From positions 124,001 through 188,000 of the forward strand of contig NZ_NEGC01000003.1 in NCBI RefSeq assembly GCF_002135335.1: a DNA stretch of 64,000 nt, read 5' to 3'. This DNA is from Acinetobacter sp. ANC 4470 (GTDB taxonomy: Bacteria; Pseudomonadota; Gammaproteobacteria; Pseudomonadales; Moraxellaceae). This document shows, piece after piece, positions 57,854 through 64,000 of the stretch (within the stretch, counting starts at the first letter, position 1; the number at the start of each line of letters is the position of its first letter). The notes beneath the pieces are model-generated. The model did no database searches. It was not told the origin of the DNA and was given only the letters and a program-made list of their open reading frames with translations. The translations under genes and the position numbers were made by a program.

Positions 57854-59554
57854 TTAAAAAGTGATACGTTTATAACTACGGTACTCAGGTTTCCAGTAAT
57901 GATCTTCAATGGCTTTCGCCAAAGGTTCATTACTCACAATTGGTGCTACCCCCACCTGCATTGCCGCTTGTGCCACTTTTAAAGCAATGATTTTTGAAAC
58001 TTGCTGAATTGAATCAATATCTGGCAATAAGTCAGCATCAGGATTAATCAATTTCGGTGAACAATTTGCAAGAGCATTACTGGCAGCCATGAGCATACAA
58101 TCGGTCACGCGTGTAGCGCCTGAAGCAATTACACCTAAACCAATTCCTGGAAAAATATACGAGTTATTACACTGCGAAATGTTATAAATCTTGCCCTGAT
58201 AATTGACTGGAGCAAAAGGACTACCCGTCGCAATTAACGCCTTACCATCCGTCCATTGAATAATATCCGCAGGGACTGCTTCAACACGTGAAGTCGGATT
58301 GGATAATGGCAAAACAATAGGGCGTTCACAGTTGGCAGCCAGTGTGCGAATCACCTCTTCTGTAAATAGACCCGGCTGACCCGACACGCCAATCAATACC
58401 GTTGGTTTGGCATTTCTCACTACATCCAATAAAGAAATAACTTCTTCAGCATTACCCCATTCAGCAATCACTTCAGGTTTTTGCGCTAATTTTCTTTGGA
58501 AATCCAATAGGTTTGGCTGATTTTCAGTAATTAAACCAAAACGATCAACCATATAGACACGAGCACGTGCTTCAAGCTCCGTTAAGCCTTCTGCCATCAT
58601 TTGAGCCACAATTTGTTCAGCAATACCACAACCTGCCGAACCCGCCCCTAAAAAGGCAACCGTCTGATCTTTTAGCTGTTTGCCTGCTGCATGCGAGGCT
58701 GCAATTAAGCTACCCACTGAAACAGCTGCTGTCCCTTGAATATCATCATTAAAACAGCAAATTTTATCGCGATACTTATTCAACAACGGCATTGCATTTT
58801 TTTGGGCAAAATCTTCAAACTGAATCAGTGCATCTGGCCAACGGCGCTGAATCGCGTCAATCACATCATCAACAAAATCATAATATTCATCACCACTAAT
58901 ACGTGGCTGATTCCAACCTAAATAAATAGGATCATTGAGTAACTGTTGGTTATTGGTGCCGACATCCAAGGTGATTGGTAAGGTATACGCAGGGCTAATA
59001 CCGCCACAAGCGGTATACAGGGAAAGTTTACCAATCGGAATGCCCATTCCGCCAATGCCCTGATCACCTAAACCTAAAATACGCTCGCCATCTGTAATCA
59101 CAATCACTTTGACGTTTTTACGATTGACGTTATGTAAAATATCTTCAATATGATCGCGATCAGGATAAGAAATAAAGATCCCGCGATGACGGCGATAAAT
59201 ATCCGAAAATTGCTGACATGCTTCACCCACTGTTGGGGTGTAAATAATCGGCATCATTTCACTTAAATGATTTTCAAGCAGATGATAAAACAGGGTTTCG
59301 TTGGTATCTTGAATATTACGCAAGTAAATATGCTTATTGATGGCATCGTTAAATGAGCAATATTGCTGATATGAGCGATGACTCTGTTCCTCAATCGTTT
59401 CAATGACATGCGGAATTAAACCATGCAAATTAAATTTACTGCGCTCTTGTTCGGTAAACGCAGAGCCTTTATTTAACAACGGAAGTTCTAAAAGAGTATT
59501 CCCTGCATAAGGAATATATAAAGGTTGTTTAATCACTAAGCTATCTGTCGTCAT
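57854..59554 (-). CDS. maeA: NAD-dependent malic enzyme
   Basis: 566 residues, the SfcA/MaeA type without a phosphotransacetylase domain. It oxidatively decarboxylates malate to pyruvate with NAD. The motifs are [49 protein letters not shown] (quote [20 protein letters not shown]), the catalytic [13 protein letters not shown] and [15 protein letters not shown], and the dinucleotide fold [17 protein letters not shown]. Together with maeB the window encodes both bacterial malic enzyme types. The gene appears monocistronic. Confidence 0.96.
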   Translation of the reverse strand: MTTDSLVIKQPLYIPYAGNTLLELPLLNKGSAFTEQERSKFNLHGLIPHVIETIEEQSHRSYQQYCSFNDAINKHIYLRNIQDTNETLFYHLLENHLSEMMPIIYTPTVGEACQQFSDIYRRHRGIFISYPDRDHIEDILHNVNRKNVKVIVITDGERILGLGDQGIGGMGIPIGKLSLYTACGGISPAYTLPITLDVGTNNQQLLNDPIYLGWNQPRISGDEYYDFVDDVIDAIQRRWPDALIQFEDFAQKNAMPLLNKYRDKICCFNDDIQGTAAVSVGSLIAASHAAGKQLKDQTVAFLGAGSAGCGIAEQIVAQMMAEGLTELEARARVYMVDRFGLITENQPNLLDFQRKLAQKPEVIAEWGNAEEVISLLDVVRNAKPTVLIGVSGQPGLFTEEVIRTLAANCERPIVLPLSNPTSRVEAVPADIIQWTDGKALIATGSPFAPVNYQGKIYNISQCNNSYIFPGIGLGVIASGATRVTDCMLMAASNALANCSPKLINPDADLLPDIDSIQQVSKIIALKVAQAAMQVGVAPIVSNEPLAKAIEDHYWKPEYRSYKRITF

Positions 59555-60043
59555 TTCCTATCTCATTTCAAAAGTCATGAAGATGGTATACAGAAAAATG
59601 TATATCATATCTTCACAAGTGACTAGCTTAGCCCGATTTCACCCTGATGGGATATTTTTAAATTTGATACCAATACACAAACAATTTTTTAATCTAATAA
59701 AGATAAAAAAATCTGCTTTTTCAAATCAATATATCTCGATGAATAAAAAAATGGATGCTTTCGAATAAACTTTTGCATTTATTTTAATCTTTTTAATCGT
59801 CACTTAAAGCTGTGATAAGTCTGCTTACGCACATTTCCAAAATTTATAACAATTGCATCATTATGGTGCATTATGTTTCAATGCTTAAAAATTGATTGAA
59901 TGATAAAAACGGTAAAACTATATTGAACGACATTTCAGCCATTTTTCTTATTCAGCATACGCTGTGTTTATCACCGTCTTTTTCATGATGATGACCTATT
60001 TCATAAATTACTTTACTTCATTTTAGTTCCTGCTTTTTGCGCT
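59555..60043. other. Intergenic region
   Basis: About 490 AT-rich bases between maeA and the copper ATPase. The maeA promoter should be at the low-coordinate side on the minus strand. A 63-codon plus-strand opening at 59577 has no Shine-Dalgarno and untypical composition and is not called. No RNA motif was seen. Confidence 0.4.
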
Positions 60044-60074
60044 AAAAAAATACCCAAGATATGTATCTTGGGTA
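60044..60074 (-). terminator. Rho-independent terminator of the copper ATPase gene
   Basis: An 11-base stem TACCCAAGATA/TATCTTGGGTA followed on the minus strand by T7, 27 bases after the ATPase stop. Confidence 0.92.
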
Positions 60075-60100
60075 TAGCAGCGTGTTTGAGCCATTTAGAA

Positions 60101-62872
60101 TTATTTAGACTTTTGCAGCCTTAAAGCATTAATCACCACGGATAAAGAACTTAGTGACATTGCAACAGCAGCCAACATTGGAGTCAATAATAAACCCGTC
60201 AATGGATAGAAAATACCCGCTGCCACAGGTACACCTAAGCCGTTATAGACAAATGAAAATGCCAAATTCTGTTTCATATTTTTGACACCCAGTTTTGCCA
60301 TGTGAATGGCATCAGCTACCCCACGAATATCACCTTTTACCAAGGTAATTTGTGCCGTCTGTTTGGCAATATCTGTTCCATTGCCCATTGCAATACCCAC
60401 ATTGGCTTGGGCAAGTGCAGGGGCATCATTAATACCATCCCCTGCCATGGCTACAACTTTGCCCTGTGCTTGATATTTTTTCACAATGTCTAATTTTTCA
60501 GTCGGTGTGCAGTTGCCATAGACATGCTGAATACCCAGCTCTGCTGCCACTAATTTTGCATTTTGTTCGTGATCACCTGTTGCCATGACAACATCCACAC
60601 CATCTGCAATCAATTGCGCAATCACTTGATGAGCATTGGGTTTAACTGCATCATGAATAGAAATATAAGCCAAGACATCTTGCTCATTGGCTAAGAAACT
60701 AATCACATTGCCTTTTGCACGTTGCTGTTGCAACTGAGCCTGAACAGGCTCTTTTAAATTTAAACCCAATTGATCCAGTAGCTTTTGACTACCGACATAC
60801 AGCATTCGATCATTGATCTGACCTCTTACGCCAAAACCGGTAACATCTTCGAAGTCTTGAACTTTAAGCAATTGATCACTTGGAATAAGTTTCGTCAAAG
60901 TCTGTGCAATAGGATGCGTTGAATATTGCTCAATCGAGGCAATCCATTGTTCAGCCTGAGCTTGTGTCACCTGATCGGACAATAATTGAATTTCTTTTAG
61001 ACTTGGCTTGCCTTCAGTCAATGTTCCTGTTTTATCAATCACCAATGTATTTACTTTACTTAAAGCTTCAATCGCTTCTGCATCTTTAAACAGTACACCT
61101 TTTTGTGCAGCTCGCCCCGTGGTTGCCATTACAGACATGGGGGTTGCCAAACCTAAAGCACAAGGACAGGCAATAATCAGTACAGCAACGGCACACATTA
61201 AGGCTAAATCAAATTGTGCATTGCCAAACACCATCCATGCAATAAACGTCAGTACACTAATGGCAAGCACTGTAACAACAAAATATTTAGCAAAAACATC
61301 GGCAAGCCGTTGTAACGGTGCTTTAGAACGCTGGGCTTCTGCTACAGTCTGAATCATTTTAGCAAGTGTGGTATTTGCACCCACTGCTGTAGTTTGAATA
61401 CGAATACTGCCCTGCTGATTCACTGTTCCGCCAATGACTAAGTCATCTAACTCTTTTTTTACAGGGACTGGCTCACCTGTCATCATCGCTTCATCGACAT
61501 AGGTTTTGCCTTCAACCACAATGCCATCCAGTGGAATTTGCTCACCCGATGAAATTTGCAGAATATCGCCTTGTTTCACCATACCAATATCGACTTCTAC
61601 CACTTGATCATTCTGCACCAGTTTTGCAGTATTGGATTGCAATCGCAGTAATGACTTTAATGAATCAGCAGTTTTGGCACGGGCTTTGAGTTCCATCATT
61701 TGCCCAAGTAAACTCAAAGAAACAATCATACATGCCGCTTCAAAATACACAGCTACGCCATGACCTGTTTTGGCTTCCATTGGGATAAGAGATGGAAAAA
61801 CGGTCGCAACAACACTGTAAATAAAGGCCGCTAAGACGCCAATACCAATGAGACTCCACATGTTTAAGTTACGTGTTTTATAAGATGTCCAGCAGCGCTC
61901 AATAATCGGTTTACCCGCCCAAAGCACCACAGGAATAGAAAGTACCAATTCAATCCACGGTTGAATATGCTGTGGAATAAAAGCGTGAATATGCGAACCC
62001 ATGGCCAAGACAAAAACAATTAAGGTCAAAGGCAAAGTCATCCAAAAACGATGGCTAAAATCCACCAGTTCAGGGTTTGGCGCATCATCCAAGGTTGGTT
62101 GCATTGGCTCTAAAGCCATACCACAAATAGGGCAAGTCCCCGGGCCTTTTTGTACAATTTCAGGATCCATCGGACAGGTATAATCCATATCCGCCGCACC
62201 TTCTGGTACAGGACGCTCATCCAGTGGAATTAAATAAAATTCAGGATCTTGCTTAAATTTATCCAAACAAGATGGATTACAGAAATAATAGGTTTTGTCT
62301 TGATAATCTGTTTTTAAATCAGTGGTGGTGTCCACCGACATTCCACAAACAGGATCTATTTCAGTTTGCCCTGAAGAGTTTACCGAATGACCACCCGCAC
62401 AACACGATGACTGTTTTTTCGGTTCTGGTGGTGTTGAAGTAACACAGCATGAAGATCTTTGAGCCTCTAAAGCGATATATTGTTCAGGTGCGATATTAAA
62501 TTTACTTAAACAACGCTCAGAACAAAAATAATAGTCTTTGTCTTGGTAAATACCATGATATTGAGAATCAGTTTTAACTTGCATACCACAAACGGGATCA
62601 ACCACCATTTCAATGGATTGAACTACTGTTTTCGGTTTATTTCCAGAACAGCAACTCGATGTTTTAGGTACTTCTGGTTGCAAATACTGCTCAGGATCAT
62701 TGGCAAATTTTTGTTTACAGCCATCACAACAAAATAAATATTTCTTTTGATTATAATGAAAAGAATGTTTTGAATGCTCCGACACATCCATACCACAGAC
62801 AGGATCTACTTTTACTAATTCAAGACTTGGTTCTTGTTTTGAACAGCAAGAAGATTTAAGTTGTTCACTCAT
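60101..62872 (-). CDS. copA: Copper-transporting P1B-type ATPase with three YHS domains
   Basis: 923 residues. The N-terminus has three YHS domains, each with DPVCGM and a later FCxxxC-type pair, separated by SSCC clusters. It then has a heavy-metal-binding segment (YTCPMDPEIVQKGPGTCPICGMALEP; quote GTCPICGMALEP). No classical HMA (GMTCxxC) domain is seen. The membrane core has CPC at Cys569-Pro-Cys571, phosphorylation DKTGTLTEG with Asp613, GDGINDAPALAQ, and the Cu(I)-type late helices with FVYNGLG and AMSLSSLSV. It probably exports Cu(I) to the periplasm. It is transcribed divergently from a CueR-like gene behind a MerR-type promoter. Confidence 0.92.
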   Translation of the reverse strand: MSEQLKSSCCSKQEPSLELVKVDPVCGMDVSEHSKHSFHYNQKKYLFCCDGCKQKFANDPEQYLQPEVPKTSSCCSGNKPKTVVQSIEMVVDPVCGMQVKTDSQYHGIYQDKDYYFCSERCLSKFNIAPEQYIALEAQRSSCCVTSTPPEPKKQSSCCAGGHSVNSSGQTEIDPVCGMSVDTTTDLKTDYQDKTYYFCNPSCLDKFKQDPEFYLIPLDERPVPEGAADMDYTCPMDPEIVQKGPGTCPICGMALEPMQPTLDDAPNPELVDFSHRFWMTLPLTLIVFVLAMGSHIHAFIPQHIQPWIELVLSIPVVLWAGKPIIERCWTSYKTRNLNMWSLIGIGVLAAFIYSVVATVFPSLIPMEAKTGHGVAVYFEAACMIVSLSLLGQMMELKARAKTADSLKSLLRLQSNTAKLVQNDQVVEVDIGMVKQGDILQISSGEQIPLDGIVVEGKTYVDEAMMTGEPVPVKKELDDLVIGGTVNQQGSIRIQTTAVGANTTLAKMIQTVAEAQRSKAPLQRLADVFAKYFVVTVLAISVLTFIAWMVFGNAQFDLALMCAVAVLIIACPCALGLATPMSVMATTGRAAQKGVLFKDAEAIEALSKVNTLVIDKTGTLTEGKPSLKEIQLLSDQVTQAQAEQWIASIEQYSTHPIAQTLTKLIPSDQLLKVQDFEDVTGFGVRGQINDRMLYVGSQKLLDQLGLNLKEPVQAQLQQQRAKGNVISFLANEQDVLAYISIHDAVKPNAHQVIAQLIADGVDVVMATGDHEQNAKLVAAELGIQHVYGNCTPTEKLDIVKKYQAQGKVVAMAGDGINDAPALAQANVGIAMGNGTDIAKQTAQITLVKGDIRGVADAIHMAKLGVKNMKQNLAFSFVYNGLGVPVAAGIFYPLTGLLLTPMLAAVAMSLSSLSVVINALRLQKSK

Positions 62873-62904
62873 CAGACTTACCCATTTAATTATTCAATTG
62901 TGCT

Positions 62905-62936
62905 AGCATAAAGTCTGTACCTAGGTACAGAGTCAA
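62905..62936 (-). promoter_or_regulatory. MerR/CueR-type promoter of the copper ATPase gene
   Basis: On the minus strand -35 TTGACT (62936-62931) and -10 TATGCT (62910-62905) are separated by an over-long 20-base spacer. The spacer contains the perfect dyad CTGTACCTAGGTACAG (62915-62930). Over-long spacers with a central palindrome are the hallmark of MerR-family activation by DNA untwisting. Confidence 0.9.
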
Positions 62937-62956
62937 GTCATATTGAGGATACTTTT

Positions 62957-63337
62957 ATGCTCACCATTGGAAAACTTGCCAAACAATGTCAGGTCAATGT
63001 GGAAACCATTCGTTATTATCAACGCATTGGCTTAATGCGCGTGCCTGAAACCACACAAAGTTATCGTTACTATAATACTCAGGATATTGAAACTTTAAGC
63101 TTTATCCAAAAGGCTAAAGACGCGGGTTTACAGCTCAGTGAAATTCAGGAGCTATTACAGTTACAACTTGAAGACCGCGAACAAGCTCGCCATGTCATTC
63201 AACAACGTCTGGACAAAATTGACCAACGGATTCAAGAACTCAACAGCTTAAAACAACGCCTTTCAACGTGGGTGGATGAATGTAAAACCACAAACGAAAG
63301 CAGTTGCCCAATATTGAAAGAACTTAAAAACAGTTAA
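62957..63337 (+). CDS. CueR-like MerR-family metal regulator
   Basis: 126 residues. The N-terminal winged helix-turn-helix LTIGKLAKQCQVNVETIRYYQRIGLM and SYRYYNTQDIETLSFIQKAKDAGLQLSEI are typical (short quotes: ETIRYYQRIGLM, AGLQLSEIQELL). A long dimerisation helix follows. The C-terminal metal loop is ECKTTNESSCPI, with the cysteines eight residues apart (Cys113 and Cys121), like the Cu(I)-binding pair of CueR. It is divergent from the copper ATPase, and the operator dyad lies about 30 bases upstream of its own start. It should activate the ATPase on copper. Silver or gold response is also possible. Confidence 0.88.
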   Translation: MLTIGKLAKQCQVNVETIRYYQRIGLMRVPETTQSYRYYNTQDIETLSFIQKAKDAGLQLSEIQELLQLQLEDREQARHVIQQRLDKIDQRIQELNSLKQRLSTWVDECKTTNESSCPILKELKNS

Positions 63338-63381
63338 ACTTAAACTCTACAACTGATCTTTGTGTTTAGGACCAACGGCTT

Positions 63382-63969
63382 ATGTCTATCGACTTAAAAT
63401 TTCTACGACAACAACTTAAAACGAAGCGTAAACAAGTCGATAAATTCCAACAACAATATTCATCATCCCAAGTCTTACACCGGTTGCGTCATTTTCCACA
63501 GCTACAACAGGCAAAGCGTATCGGTATTTATTTACATGCTTTTGGTGAAATTAATACCCAGCAAATCATTGAATATTGCTTCGCACAGCATAAACAGGTC
63601 TATTTACCCATGATTTGCAGCATGAATCAGCAATTACACTGGGTCAGAATTTCAAAACAACAATATAGCAATAAGCGTTTTTCACATCACCCTTTAGGCA
63701 TGCAAGAACCGATGGCAAGCCGCGGAACGCATGTATCAAAACTGGATGTACTGATTATGCCTTTACTGGCATGTGACATTTATGGCACACGAATTGGAAT
63801 GGGTGGCGGTTTTTATGATAAAACCCTTGCCAGTGCGCCAAACAAGCCTTTGCGTTTAGGCATTGCACATGACTTTCAACTGGTACAAGAGCGACTTCCG
63901 CGTCAGGTTTGGGATCAGCCAGTCGATGCACTCATCACGCCCTTGCACATGCGACTGTTTAAACGTTGA
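63382..63969 (+). CDS. 5-formyltetrahydrofolate cyclo-ligase
   Basis: 195 residues. The enzyme (MTHFS, YgfA/Fau family) converts 5-formyl-THF to 5,10-methenyl-THF with ATP. The N-terminus has RQQLKTKRKQVDK. The folate/ATP-binding C-terminal motif is RIGMGGGFYDKTLA (about 139-152), following LDVLIMPLLACDIYGT. It lies 44 bases after the regulator stop; AGGACC lies about 11 bases upstream of the ATG. No 6S RNA could fit in the short upstream gap, although 6S often precedes this gene elsewhere. Confidence 0.92.
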   Translation: MSIDLKFLRQQLKTKRKQVDKFQQQYSSSQVLHRLRHFPQLQQAKRIGIYLHAFGEINTQQIIEYCFAQHKQVYLPMICSMNQQLHWVRISKQQYSNKRFSHHPLGMQEPMASRGTHVSKLDVLIMPLLACDIYGTRIGMGGGFYDKTLASAPNKPLRLGIAHDFQLVQERLPRQVWDQPVDALITPLHMRLFKR

Positions 63970-64000
63970 TTTGACATTTTTGACTATTGTTATAACTATT

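Noticed and set aside
59577..59768. 63-codon plus-strand ORF upstream of maeA
   Set aside because: No ribosome site, composition of AT-rich noncoding DNA, and no recognisable features.
63338..63381. 6S RNA upstream of the formyl-THF cyclo-ligase gene
   Set aside because: Only 44 bases are available, far too short for 6S RNA.
1..64000. Search for tRNA, rRNA, insertion sequences, prophage or anti-CRISPR genes
   Set aside because: No cloverleaf, transposase, integrase other than XerC, or phage structural gene was recognised anywhere in the window.

Overview
The window looks like a chromosomal segment of an Acinetobacter species. It is AT-rich. Gene order and protein sequences fit that genus: an lptM-lysA-dapF-xerC string, etfB-etfA, an Acinetobacter-type GyrA with serine 81 and glutamate 85, an epmA/pdxB pair, and a type I-F CRISPR-Cas locus. 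Identification rests on recognising proteins by eye; no database search was run.

Layout. Positions 1-3914 hold the end of a tripartite exporter operon (outer membrane factor, HlyD-type adaptor, two ABC-2 permeases). An orphan restriction-type endonuclease follows at 4397-5563. Then come gyrA, etfA/etfB, a LysE exporter divergent from an Lrp/AsnC regulator, an acetyltransferase, and an FAD monooxygenase preceded by a short tandem repeat carrying several Shine-Dalgarno sequences. After these lie xerC, dapF, lysA, lptM, cycA, radA, a Tim44-domain protein, and an iron-uptake-type PepSY operon behind a Fur-box-like site. The methyl cycle is represented by ahcY, under a convincing S-adenosylhomocysteine riboswitch, and metF. 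Next are rsmE, a PAS-GGDEF-EAL protein, maeB, cca, epmA, pdxB and a MocR-type regulator.

Positions 43147-57561 are a complete type I-F CRISPR-Cas locus. The array has 89 repeats and 88 spacers. The strand carrying the canonical repeat is the minus strand, so the leader lies at 48457-48587 beside cas6f. The cas genes are all on the minus strand: cas1, cas2-3, then csy1, csy2, csy3, cas6f.

The most interesting stretch is the 439-base gap between cas2-3 and csy1 (52663-53101). On the plus strand it holds a two-repeat miniature CRISPR with degenerate repeats and a 20-base spacer. That spacer matches, at 17 of 20 positions and next to a CC PAM, a site about 80 bases away. The site lies upstream of a tiny minus-strand ORF that has a near-perfect Shine-Dalgarno and an AGA-AGG rare-arginine pair. 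This is the architecture of a CreTA RNA toxin-antitoxin: an RNA antitoxin that uses the Cascade complex to repress an RNA toxin, making the cells dependent on Cascade.

Beyond the CRISPR locus are maeA, a Cu(I)-type P-type ATPase with three YHS domains divergent from a CueR-like regulator, and a 5-formyltetrahydrofolate cyclo-ligase. No rRNA, tRNA, insertion sequence or prophage was seen.
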